From Bacteroidota bacterium (GTDB lineage: Bacteria; Bacteroidota; Bacteroidia; Chitinophagales; Chitinophagaceae), in assembly GCA_021824855.1 (NCBI GenBank), contig JAKAJX010000102.1, forward strand, positions 1 through 15,025: a stretch of 15,025 bases of DNA, read 5' to 3'. Position 1 is the stretch's first letter, and the number at the start of each line of letters is the position of its first letter. This document shows positions 1-7,052 of the stretch, one piece after another. A program made the translations under genes and the position numbers. The notes under the pieces were generated by a model. That model was not told where the DNA came from, did no database searches, and saw only the letters and a program-made list of their open reading frames with translations.

Positions 1-1110
1 GCCGCTTCTATACATGTAAAAGAAATTTTTATTTTAAGCACTTGTAACAGAACCGAAATATACGGATTGGCACCCTCAGCCGATTTTTTAATAGATTTAT
101 TGTGCAACGAAACTACCGGAACAAAAGATGTTTTTTTAAGCATGTGTTACATTAAACAAGGTGCACAAGCTGTAGAACATATTTTTTCGGTTGCCGCAGG
201 ATTGGATTCGCAAATATTGGGTGATTATGAAATAATAGGACAAATGAAAAATGCTTTCAAGTTTTCGAAAGAACATGGTTTAGTTGGTCCGTTTTTAGAA
301 AGATTATTTAATACTGTTTTACAATCGTCAAAAATTATCAAAAATCAAACTGCCTTAAGCGGCGGTACAGTTTCAGTTGCATTTGCAGCGATACAATTTT
401 TAAAAGAAGCGTATTCTAATTTTTCTGATAAAAAAATATTATTGGTAGGCACCGGTAAAATTGGAAGAAATACCAGCAAAAATTTAATAGATTATTTAGA
501 AACAACCAATATCACTATTATAAACCGTACCAACGATAAAGCAAAAGAATTAGCTGAAGAATTAGGTATCCAATTTGCAGAGTATACACAACTAAACCAA
601 CATATTCAAACTGCAGATATCATAATTGTTGCTACAAATGCACAAGAGCCTATTATATTAAAATCGGATTTGCTTCATTCACCCAAAAAAGTATTATTAG
701 ATCTTTCAATTCCTAATAATATTGAAGTAGCTGTAAAAGAACTATCGCACATTACTTTAGCCAATGTAGATGATTTGTCTAAAATTAATGATGCCACTTT
801 ACAAAAAAGGATAGAAGAAGTTCCTAAAGCCAAAGCCATTATTCAGGCATATATGAATGAATTTCATGAGTGGAATTGTATGCGTAAACATGCTTCTGTG
901 CTAAGATCTTTAAAACAAAAATTACACGATTTACATCAAAGTAATTTATTCAAATCAACTTTTGCATGTGAAGAAGCTCCATTAGCAGATGCAGAATCTA
1001 TTCAAAAAGTAATCAACAATTTGGCAATAACCATGCGTAGCCAACATACACCGGGTTGTAATTATATTCAAGCAATAAATAATTACATTGCACAACCGGT
1101 TTTAGTCTAA
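1..1110 (+). CDS. hemA: Glutamyl-tRNA reductase, 5'-truncated by the window edge
   Basis: Glutamyl-tRNA reductase reduces glutamate bound to tRNA(Glu) to glutamate-1-semialdehyde with NADPH, the first committed step of the C5 pathway. The frame is open from base 1, and the first codons encode the family signature LSTCNRTEIYG, with the catalytic cysteine at 43-45. The true start therefore lies upstream; a TTG at 67 is internal because it follows the active-site motif. In-window residue 1 is Ala, and 369 residues are present, so perhaps 40-50 are missing compared with typical members. Further support comes from the GLDSQILGDYEIIGQ segment, the equivalent of the conserved LDSxxLGExQIxGQ stretch, and from a Rossmann NADP site LLVGTGKIG at in-window residues about 147-155. 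The C-terminal helical part is the usual dimerisation domain. It is followed after 10 bp by hemC and is the first visible gene of the heme operon. Confidence 0.97.
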   Translation, partial: AASIHVKEIFILSTCNRTEIYGLAPSADFLIDLLCNETTGTKDVFLSMCYIKQGAQAVEHIFSVAAGLDSQILGDYEIIGQMKNAFKFSKEHGLVGPFLERLFNTVLQSSKIIKNQTALSGGTVSVAFAAIQFLKEAYSNFSDKKILLVGTGKIGRNTSKNLIDYLETTNITIINRTNDKAKELAEELGIQFAEYTQLNQHIQTADIIIVATNAQEPIILKSDLLHSPKKVLLDLSIPNNIEVAVKELSHITLANVDDLSKINDATLQKRIEEVPKAKAIIQAYMNEFHEWNCMRKHASVLRSLKQKLHDLHQSNLFKSTFACEEAPLADAESIQKVINNLAITMRSQHTPGCNYIQAINNYIAQPVLV

Positions 1111-1120
1111 CTAATATTTC

Positions 1121-2071
1121 ATGAAAAAAAAATTACGTATTGGCACAAGAGACAGTCAATTAGCTGTTTGGCAAGCAACCCTTGTATTGCAATTACTGAA
1201 AGAAAAAGGCATACCCAGCGAGTTGGTGTATATGAAAAGTGAAGGAGATATTGATTTAGTAACGCCACTATATGCCATGGGTGTTCAAGGTGTTTTTACA
1301 AAAACTTTAGATGCCGCATTACTAAGTAATACTATTGATATTGCAGTTCATTCAATGAAAGACGTGCCAACACAATTAGCCAAAGGAATTGTTCAAGCTG
1401 CAGTTTTACCAAGAGCCAATTATAAAGATATTTTGGTAGTAAAAGATAACTTTACAACCATACAAGAAATACTTAACCAACCGTATACTACAACAAGTCA
1501 TTTACCTCTCACTATTGCCACCAGCAGTATTCGCCGAAAAGCACAATGGCTAAACCGTTATCCCAATCATCATATAGAAAATCTTCGTGGCAACGTTAAT
1601 ACACGATTAAAAAAAGTTACTGATAATAATTGGCACGGAGCAATTTTTGCAGCAGCAGGTTTAGAAAGAATTAATCTTCGCCCCAATACATCTATAGAGC
1701 TGAATTGGATGCTTCCTGCACCGGCACAAGGTGCTATTACTATTGTATGCAAAGAGGAAGATAATAACACAAAAGAAATTATCAGTTTATTGAATGATAC
1801 CAATACAGACGTTTGTACAAAAATTGAAAGAGATTTTTTAAAAACATTAATGGGTGGTTGCTCAACACCAATCAGTGCTTTAGCCGAAATTAAAGATGAT
1901 ACAGTTTATTTTAAAGGAAATATTTTTTCATTAGATGGTAAAGAAAAAAAAGAAATAGAAGTAACTACATCCATCAATGAATCAGATAATGTAGGAATAG
2001 ATGCTGCAAAAACCTTATTGAACAATGGTGCCGATAAAATTGTTGAAGCAATAAAAAATGCGGGAAAATAA
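1121..2071 (+). CDS. hemC: Hydroxymethylbilane synthase (porphobilinogen deaminase)
   Basis: This cytosolic enzyme joins four porphobilinogen molecules into the linear tetrapyrrole hydroxymethylbilane. The 316-residue length is normal. The N-terminal signature RIGTRDSQLAVWQA is at residues 6-19. HSMKDVPT at 77-84 contains the conserved Lys-Asp pair, with the catalytic Asp at 81. TSSIRRKAQ at 134-142 and LRGNVNTRL at 155-163 line the substrate channel. Cys247 in GGCSTP (codon 1859-1861) is the predicted attachment site of the dipyrromethane cofactor. The start ATG lies 10 bp after hemA and has an AT-rich leader with no Shine-Dalgarno sequence. The 3' end overlaps hemD by 14 bp, which implies translational coupling of the two consecutive enzymes, whose intermediate is unstable. 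Confidence 0.98.
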   Translation: MKKKLRIGTRDSQLAVWQATLVLQLLKEKGIPSELVYMKSEGDIDLVTPLYAMGVQGVFTKTLDAALLSNTIDIAVHSMKDVPTQLAKGIVQAAVLPRANYKDILVVKDNFTTIQEILNQPYTTTSHLPLTIATSSIRRKAQWLNRYPNHHIENLRGNVNTRLKKVTDNNWHGAIFAAAGLERINLRPNTSIELNWMLPAPAQGAITIVCKEEDNNTKEIISLLNDTNTDVCTKIERDFLKTLMGGCSTPISALAEIKDDTVYFKGNIFSLDGKEKKEIEVTTSINESDNVGIDAAKTLLNNGADKIVEAIKNAGK

Positions 2072-2774
2072 TATTACCATATTATGTACCAGACCATTGA
2101 ATGAAAATATCATTCAAAAAGCAGCTATGCAAAATATTGGTATTGATTGCTATTCTTTTATTGAAACAAATCAAATATCATCCTCAGAATTAATTGCCGA
2201 TATTCATCACTTAGCTCAAAAAAAATATGCAATTATTTTCACCAGCATGAATGCTGTTAATGCGGTGGTTAATCATTTACAATTGATACCTAATTGGGAT
2301 ATATATTGCATAAGTGGCACTACAAAAGATATAGCAACTAATTTTTTTGGAGAAGCTAAAATAAAAGCAACTGCAAAAAATGCTGCTGAACTTGCTACAA
2401 TTATTTCTGCAGATCATTCTATTACTGAAACTATTTTCTTTTGTGGCAATCAAAGATTAAACGAATTGCCCGAAGTACTTACTTCAAAAGGAATTCGAGT
2501 AATTGAAAAAGTTGTTTACACTACTATTCAAACACCTCATAACATTGAAAAAAATTATTCTGCAATACTCTTTTTCAGTCCAAGTGCTGTTCACAGTTTT
2601 TTCTCAGTAAACAACGTACACAATAACACCATTTTTTTCTCTATCGGAAATACTACAACAGCAGCTATAAAAACTTATAGCAATAACAAAATAATTACCA
2701 GTGAATGGCCCGGAAAAGATGCAATGATTAATTTATCTATACAATACTTTACAACTTTACAACATACAACATGA
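2058..2774 (+). CDS. hemD: Uroporphyrinogen-III synthase
   Basis: It closes and inverts ring D of hydroxymethylbilane to give uroporphyrinogen III. Sequence conservation in this family is low, and assignment rests on the 238-residue length, position between hemC and hemE, and the expected two-lobed pattern. FTSMNAV at 61-67 and FFSPSAVHSF at 172-181 are the equivalent strand-loop segments of each lobe, and SIGNTTTAAIK at 195-205 matches the usual late IG.TTA.A motif. CGNQRLNELPEVL at 129-141 corresponds to the usual hinge-proximal G...R..L...L stretch. The chosen ATG at 2058 lies inside the end of hemC (14-bp overlap). The stop overlaps the hemE start as ATGA, so the three genes are probably co-translated. 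No damage is seen. Confidence 0.93.
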   Translation: MRENNITILCTRPLNENIIQKAAMQNIGIDCYSFIETNQISSSELIADIHHLAQKKYAIIFTSMNAVNAVVNHLQLIPNWDIYCISGTTKDIATNFFGEAKIKATAKNAAELATIISADHSITETIFFCGNQRLNELPEVLTSKGIRVIEKVVYTTIQTPHNIEKNYSAILFFSPSAVHSFFSVNNVHNNTIFFSIGNTTTAAIKTYSNNKIITSEWPGKDAMINLSIQYFTTLQHTT

Positions 2775-3811
2775 ACATCATACAAAACGATTTATTATTA
2801 AGAACATTAAAAGGCGAATTTACCGAACGTACTCCTGTATGGATGATGCGTCAAGCAGGAAGATATTTGCCGGAGTACATGGTATTGAGAGAAAAATATG
2901 GATTTTTTGAAAGATGCCAAACTCCTGAATTAGCTGCTGCCATTACTTTACAGCCCGTTGATATTATTGGTGTTGATGCAGCCATTTTGTTTTCCGATAT
3001 TTTAGTGGTACCACAAGCCATGGGATTGGAAGTTCAATTGATTGAAAGTAAAGGACCAATTTTGCCTAACCCAATTAAAACTATTAACGATTTAACTCGT
3101 ATTCGTGTACCCAACGTTGATGAAACATTGGGCTATGTTTTTGATGCAATAAAATTAATTAAGCAACAATTAAATGGACGTGTGCCATTAATTGGTTTTG
3201 CCGGTGCACCATGGACAATTCTTTGTTATATGGTTCAAGGTAAAGGCTCCAAAACGTTTGATGAAGCCAAAGCATTTTGTTATATGCAACCCGAATTGGC
3301 ACATCAATTATTGCAAATGATAACTGATACAACGATTGCCTATTTAAAAGGACAAGTTGCAGCCGGTGCCGATACCGTTCAACTATTTGATAGTTGGGGC
3401 GGATTATTAGGCCCTGATGATTTTGAAAATATTTCGTTGAAATATATCCGTCAAATTGTTGCTGCATTAAAGGATGATGTGCCTGTAATAATTTTTGCGA
3501 AAGGTGCATGGCATAGCTTAGATGCAATGGCAGCTACGGGTGCAGCAGGTTTGGGAATTGATTGGTGTATAAAACCACAAATGGCACGACAATTATCAGG
3601 AAATAATATCACACTTCAGGGTAATTTTGATCCGGCAAAATTATTATCGCCTATTCCTGAAATTAAAAAAGAAGTGAAACAAATGTTGCAGGCTTTTGGA
3701 AAAGGAAGATATATTGCCAATTTAGGTCATGGTATTTTACCAAATGTTCCGGTGGATCATGCAATAGCATTTGTGGATACGGTGAAAGAGTTTAAAATGT
3801 CTGATGTTTGA
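2771..3811 (+). CDS. hemE: Uroporphyrinogen decarboxylase
   Basis: It removes four carboxyl groups from the acetate side chains of uroporphyrinogen III to yield coproporphyrinogen III. The 346-residue protein carries both family signatures: PVWMMRQAGRYLPEY at 22-36 and IGFAGAPWTI at 141-150. The catalytic aspartate is Asp76 in FSDI, the conserved active-site tyrosine is Tyr153, the conserved DSWGGLL is at 207-213, and the C-terminal histidine is in LGHGI at 318-322. The ATG overlaps the hemD stop by 4 bp. The final codons, Met-Ser-Asp-Val and the TGA stop, are encoded inside a copy of the repeat found around the next gene (see 3797-3829). The ancestral protein may therefore have ended differently, near the VKEFK at 338-342. 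The catalytic core is intact. Confidence 0.98.
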   Translation: MNIIQNDLLLRTLKGEFTERTPVWMMRQAGRYLPEYMVLREKYGFFERCQTPELAAAITLQPVDIIGVDAAILFSDILVVPQAMGLEVQLIESKGPILPNPIKTINDLTRIRVPNVDETLGYVFDAIKLIKQQLNGRVPLIGFAGAPWTILCYMVQGKGSKTFDEAKAFCYMQPELAHQLLQMITDTTIAYLKGQVAAGADTVQLFDSWGGLLGPDDFENISLKYIRQIVAALKDDVPVIIFAKGAWHSLDAMAATGAAGLGIDWCIKPQMARQLSGNNITLQGNFDPAKLLSPIPEIKKEVKQMLQAFGKGRYIANLGHGILPNVPVDHAIAFVDTVKEFKMSDV

Positions 3812-3829
3812 TTTATTTATGTCTGATTT
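3797..3829 (+). repeat. 33-bp module, copy 1, overlapping the hemE stop
   Basis: This stretch contains ATGTCTGAT at 3797 and 3819 and a degenerate ATGTTTGAT at 3804, giving 9-mers at offsets 0, +7 and +22. The same offsets occur in the two copies downstream of the four-helix-bundle gene. By direct comparison it matches the reverse complement of 4265-4297 at 26 of 33 positions and the forward sequence 4223-4255 at 23 of 33. It therefore forms, with the 4265-4297 copy, an inverted repeat around the small gene. The hemE stop codon (3809-3811) falls inside it. That it belongs to a dispersed family is inference. Confidence 0.7.
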
Positions 3830-3852
3830 AAATTGCAGCATAAATTTTTCTT

Positions 3853-4212
3853 ATGAATAGAAAAGAATTACAAAACAGAACAAAAAAATTTCATGTAGAT
3901 ATTATTAAACTTTGCGATGATTTTCCAAGAAATGCTGCAGGCTTTGAAACGGCGAAACAATTGATAAGATCAGCAGGTTCAGTAGGTGCGAATTACAGAG
4001 CAAGTGTTAGAGCAAAATCAGATGCAGATTTTATTTATAAAATTGAAATTGTTTTAGAAGAAGCAGACGAAAGTCATTATTGGTTGGAGGTTATCAAAGA
4101 AGCTGAAATAAAAACCGGAGTTGAAGTTGACAGATTAATCAATGAAGCGAATGAATTAACAGCCATATTCGCCGCCACTGATAAAACCGCAAAAGCAAAC
4201 AAAAGAAAATAA
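3853..4212 (+). CDS. Four-helix-bundle protein (23S rRNA intervening-sequence protein / Avd-like family)
   Basis: This small cytosolic protein (119 residues) has no known enzymatic role. It is recognised by the family hallmark QLIRSAGSVGANYRA at 36-50, followed by KIEIVLEEADESHYWLEVI at 63-81. The whole chain looks helical, with a basic lysine-rich tail (residues 111-119). The family is named from proteins encoded in intervening sequences of 23S rRNA genes. It is related to Avd, the nucleic-acid-binding accessory protein of diversity-generating retroelements, but no reverse transcriptase or template/variable repeat pair is seen here. Many Bacteroidota carry such genes in several copies, from general knowledge. 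It separates hemE from hemB on the same strand, 41 bp after hemE, and is flanked by copies of a 33-bp repeat, so it looks like an insertion into the heme operon. It has no plausible metabolic link to heme. Confidence 0.9.
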   Translation: MNRKELQNRTKKFHVDIIKLCDDFPRNAAGFETAKQLIRSAGSVGANYRASVRAKSDADFIYKIEIVLEEADESHYWLEVIKEAEIKTGVEVDRLINEANELTAIFAATDKTAKANKRK

Positions 4213-4222
4213 AACAAAAAAA

Positions 4223-4312
4223 ATGTATGATGTAAGATGTAGAGATGTTGGATATAATATCAAGATATCATACATCATCAAATCATACATCATACATCAA
4301 TAAATCATACAT
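4223..4312. repeat. Large imperfect hairpin made of repeat copies 2 and 3, plus an extra 9-mer before hemB
   Basis: Nearly all of the space between the four-helix-bundle gene and hemB is repeat. Copy 2 (4223-4255) has ATGTATGAT, ATGTAAGAT and ATGTTGGAT at offsets 0, +7 and +22. Copy 3 is its inverted partner (4265-4297), with ATCATACAT at 4267, 4282 and 4289. The two arms are complementary at 26 of 33 positions around a 9-nt loop (4256-4264). A fourth ATCATACAT lies at 4304-4312, 15 bp from its neighbour, and stops three bases before the hemB ATG. In RNA this could fold into a long stem within the operon transcript, ending about 18 nt before the hemB start. There is no T-tract, so a simple terminator is unlikely. 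Confidence 0.8.
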
Positions 4313-4315
4313 TCT

Positions 4316-5290
4316 ATGTATTTACAAAGAAGAAACAGAATATTACGTGCAACACCTGCTATAAGAAGTATGGTTGCAGAAAGTTCTTTAACACCTAACG
4401 ATTTTATTGCACCTTTATTTATTGATGAAGGAACCAATGTGGCATACGAAATTCCATCGATGTCAAATTATTTTCGTTACTCGATTGATCTCACCATTAA
4501 AGAAGTAAAATTGTTATGGAGTTTAGGAATTAAATCTGTTTTATTATTTGTAAAAGCAAAGGACGAAACAAAAGATAATACCGGAAAAGAAGCTTGGAAC
4601 CCCGATGGTTTAATGCAACGCACCATTAAAGCCATTAAAGATGCAGTGCCTGAAATGCTTATTATGACTGATGTTGCACTGGATCCATATTCTATTTATG
4701 GGCATGATGGCATTGTGAAAGATGGCGAAATTGTAAATGATGAAACAGTGGAAGCTTTGGTAAAAATGAGTTTAAGTCATGCACAAGCCGGAGCCGATTT
4801 TGTTGCACCAAGTGATATGATGGATGGAAGAATTGGTGCCATTCGCGAAGCATTAGAGCACGAAAATTTTACTAAAGTTGGCATTATGAGTTATAGTGCA
4901 AAATACGCATCATGTTTTTACGGGCCATTTCGCGATGCGTTGGATAGTGCACCCGGATTTGGCGATAAAAAAACATATCAAATGGATTATGCCAATCGCA
5001 AAGAAGCCATTAAAGAAACTTTAATGGACGTTGAAGAAGGAGCCGATATTGTAATGGTAAAACCTGCAATGGCGTATTTAGATATTATCCGCGAAATAAA
5101 AAATGCGGTGGATGTTCCGGTAAGTGCCTATCATGTAAGTGGCGAATATGCCATGATAAAAGCTGCAGCAAAAATGGGTTGGCTAAATGAAGAAAAAGCC
5201 ATCATAGAAAGTTTAACGTCCATTAAACGCGCCGGTGCAGATTTAATTGCTACTTATTTTGCTAAACAAGCCGTACAACTAATTTCATAA
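4316..5290 (+). CDS. hemB: Porphobilinogen synthase (5-aminolevulinate dehydratase)
   Basis: It condenses two 5-aminolevulinate molecules to porphobilinogen. The 324-residue length is typical. The two Schiff-base lysines are Lys196 in SYSAKYASCFYGPFRDA (192-208) and Lys249 in VMVKPAMAYLD (246-256). The metal-binding segment reads DVALDPYSIYGHDG (119-132). Aspartates stand where zinc enzymes have cysteines, so this is the cysteine-free, magnesium/potassium-type active site as in Pseudomonas. The ATG at 4316 is preceded directly by the repeat hairpin, with no Shine-Dalgarno sequence, so its initiation region consists of repeat sequence. Transcription presumably reads through from hemE, or from an unseen promoter in or near the small-gene insertion. 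A YciI-like gene follows after 16 bp. Confidence 0.98.
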   Translation: MYLQRRNRILRATPAIRSMVAESSLTPNDFIAPLFIDEGTNVAYEIPSMSNYFRYSIDLTIKEVKLLWSLGIKSVLLFVKAKDETKDNTGKEAWNPDGLMQRTIKAIKDAVPEMLIMTDVALDPYSIYGHDGIVKDGEIVNDETVEALVKMSLSHAQAGADFVAPSDMMDGRIGAIREALEHENFTKVGIMSYSAKYASCFYGPFRDALDSAPGFGDKKTYQMDYANRKEAIKETLMDVEEGADIVMVKPAMAYLDIIREIKNAVDVPVSAYHVSGEYAMIKAAAKMGWLNEEKAIIESLTSIKRAGADLIATYFAKQAVQLIS

Positions 5291-5306
5291 CCCTTAATAA
5301 TTTTTT

Positions 5307-5612
5307 ATGTATATCATTGAATTAACTTATAAAGTTTCTGCCGAAGAAATAGATAAGAATTTAGATGCACACATGAATTACATTGAGAAGTATTACAACA
5401 CTGGCCACTTTTTAGCTTCGGGACGCAAAGAACCACGCGATGGTGGAATTATATTTGCAAGAGCAAAAAGCAGAGAAAGAATTGAAGATATTGTTTCTAA
5501 AGATCCTTTCAACATCAATGGCTTTGCCGATTACAGAATCATAGAATTTAAAGCAACCAAAAAAACAAAAGGCTACGACGAGCTGGTTGGAGAAGAATAT
5601 ACATTTGAATAG
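5307..5612 (+). CDS. YciI-like protein
   Basis: A 101-residue dimeric alpha-beta barrel protein of the YCII-related family. The pattern is MYIIELTYKV at the N-terminus, a conserved histidine in DAHMNYIEKYYNTGHF (20-35), ASGRKEPRDGGIIFA (37-51), then KDPFNINGFADYRIIEF (65-81) with the typical DPF and final strand. The His-Asp pair seen in the family has been suggested to be catalytic, but the physiological substrate is generally unknown. It sits between hemB and hemL, 16 bp after hemB and 96 bp before hemL, on the same strand, so it is probably co-transcribed with heme genes. A role in tetrapyrrole metabolism is guesswork from position only. The family call is firm; the function is not. Confidence 0.88.
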   Translation: MYIIELTYKVSAEEIDKNLDAHMNYIEKYYNTGHFLASGRKEPRDGGIIFARAKSRERIEDIVSKDPFNINGFADYRIIEFKATKKTKGYDELVGEEYTFE

Positions 5613-5651
5613 AAACCTATTTTTTACCAAGCTATAGAATTTGCTACAGCT

Positions 5652-5695
5652 ATCGTTGCGTCGCACACTTGTACTGCATCAAGTACATCAACTAA
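5652..5695 (-). repeat. 44-bp inverted repeat, copy upstream of hemL
   Basis: The reverse complement of this stretch matches 7053-7096 at 36 of 44 positions without gaps. The nearly perfect part (24 of 26) is CAGTAC-N-AGTGTGCGACGCAACGAT, and the other end shares TTAGTTGA. It lies in the 96-bp gap between the YciI-like gene and hemL and includes a small hairpin, TGTACT/AGTACA (5670-5687). Its inner end is 13 bp before the hemL start codon, so the hemL leader is largely repeat sequence. The CpG-rich core contrasts with the AT-rich surroundings. I infer a dispersed intergenic repeat family. Confidence 0.75.
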
Positions 5696-5708
5696 AATAT
5701 TATTTTAT

Positions 5709-6998
5709 ATGAACATTTCTAAAAGTCAGGAACTTTTTTCACGTGCACAACAATCTATTCCAGGTGGGGTAAATTCCCCCGTTCGTGCATTTAAAAGTGT
5801 TGGCGGAACGCCTTTATTCATATCAAAAGCCAAAGGAGCTTATTTATATGATGCCGATGGAAATAAGTACATTGATTATATTGCCTCATGGGGACCCATG
5901 ATTTTAGGTCATGCTTACGAACCGGTTATTAAAGCTATTCAAGAACAGGCAATCCTCTCTACATCGTACGGAGCACCCACTGAATTAGAAATTGCAATGG
6001 CCGAATTAATTAAATCAATGACGCCTAACATCGATTTAATAAGAATGGTAAGCAGTGGCACAGAAGCTTGTATGAGTGCAGTTCGTGTAGCACGTGGTTA
6101 TACCGGAAAAAATAAAATTATAAAATTCGAAGGTTGTTATCATGGCCATGCCGATGCATTTTTAGTAAAAGCAGGAAGTGGTGTAGCTACATTTAATATT
6201 CAAACAGTACCGGGCGTAACAGCAGGTGTAGCAAATGATACATTGACTTGTGCCTATAACGATTTAGATGCTGTAAAGAAGTTAGTGGAAGAAAATAAAA
6301 ATGAAATTGCAGCTATCATTACCGAACCTGTTGTTGGTAATATGGGATGTATTTTACCTGAAGCAGGATTTTTAGAAGGACTTAGAAAAATTTGTGATGA
6401 AAATAATATTGTTTTCATTTTTGATGAGGTGATGACAGGTTTTCGTTTAGCAAAAGGTGGCGCACAAGAAAGATTACATATTAATGCAGATTTAGTTACT
6501 TATGGAAAAGTAATTGGTGCAGGGTTACCTGTTGGTGCATTTGGCGGAAAAAAATATATTATGGAATCGGTTGCACCGCTGGGAAATGTATATCAGGCAG
6601 GAACATTAAGTGGAAACCCTATTGCAATGATTGCCGGTTATACTTTATTAAATATTTTAAATAACGAGCCTTCTATTTTTAAAGAATTGGAAGAAAAAAC
6701 TATTTATTTAAAAGATGGCTTAACCAAAGTATTACAAGCAAGTGGAACACCTTATGCTATTAACCAATTAGGAAGTATGATTAGTGTACATTTTAGTGAT
6801 CATGCAGTTACTAATTTTGAAACAGCGGCATCGGCTAATAATGATTTATTTAAGAAATTTTTTCATGCCATGTTGCAACGTGGTGTGTATTTACCACCAT
6901 CGGCATTTGAAAGTTGGTTTTTAAATAATGCATTAACTAAAAAAGATTTAGATTATACTATTGAAGCAGCCGAAGAAAGCTTAAAAGAAATATTATAG
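5709..6998 (+). CDS. hemL: Glutamate-1-semialdehyde 2,1-aminomutase
   Basis: This PLP enzyme (429 residues, class III aminotransferase fold) isomerises glutamate-1-semialdehyde, the product of HemA, to 5-aminolevulinate. It opens with the typical SIPGGVNSPVRAF (16-28). SSGTEACMSAVRVARG (115-130) binds the cofactor phosphate, and FEGCYHGHADAFLVKAGSG (140-158) is the family's substrate loop. IFDEVMTGFR (237-246) holds the aspartate that contacts the PLP ring nitrogen. Lys267 in TYGKVIGAGLPVGAFGG is the predicted PLP lysine. It is the last gene of the heme operon; a strong hairpin starts 7 bp after its stop. The gene is bracketed by 44-bp inverted repeats, but the coding sequence itself looks intact and ordinary. 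Confidence 0.98.
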   Translation: MNISKSQELFSRAQQSIPGGVNSPVRAFKSVGGTPLFISKAKGAYLYDADGNKYIDYIASWGPMILGHAYEPVIKAIQEQAILSTSYGAPTELEIAMAELIKSMTPNIDLIRMVSSGTEACMSAVRVARGYTGKNKIIKFEGCYHGHADAFLVKAGSGVATFNIQTVPGVTAGVANDTLTCAYNDLDAVKKLVEENKNEIAAIITEPVVGNMGCILPEAGFLEGLRKICDENNIVFIFDEVMTGFRLAKGGAQERLHINADLVTYGKVIGAGLPVGAFGGKKYIMESVAPLGNVYQAGTLSGNPIAMIAGYTLLNILNNEPSIFKELEEKTIYLKDGLTKVLQASGTPYAINQLGSMISVHFSDHAVTNFETAASANNDLFKKFFHAMLQRGVYLPPSAFESWFLNNALTKKDLDYTIEAAEESLKEIL

Positions 6999-7004
6999 CT
7001 CTCT

Positions 7005-7048
7005 TTAAAAGACAATGCTACACTTGAAAGTGTGGCATTGTCTTTTAA
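7005..7048. terminator. Bidirectional terminator hairpin after hemL
   Basis: A 20-bp stem (7005-7024 with 7029-7048) closes on a four-base TGAA loop. Pairing is complete in the plus-strand RNA if one G-U pair is allowed. The A-run at the start of the stem and T-run at its end give a U-rich 3' side on either strand. It begins 7 bp after the hemL stop and lies before the convergent glycosyltransferase gene that ends at 7129. It could therefore end both the heme operon and the leftward polysaccharide operon. Confidence 0.88.
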
Positions 7049-7052
7049 CCTG

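Noticed and set aside
67..1110. A hemA start at the TTG at position 67
   Set aside because: The frame is open upstream and encodes the catalytic LSTCNRTEIYG motif before it, so the gene continues off the left edge.
3797..4312. CRISPR array or tandem satellite in the ATGTATGAT-like repeats
   Set aside because: The units are 9-mers on both strands with 7- and 15-bp steps, without unique spacers of even length, and no cas genes are present.
3853..4312. Diversity-generating retroelement, because the small protein resembles Avd
   Set aside because: No reverse transcriptase, no template/variable repeat pair and no variable target gene are in the window.
5613..5651. A Bacteroidota-type promoter (TATAGAATTTG) ahead of hemL
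   Set aside because: The spacing inside the -7 element does not fit TAnnTTTG and no matching -33 TTTG is placed correctly.
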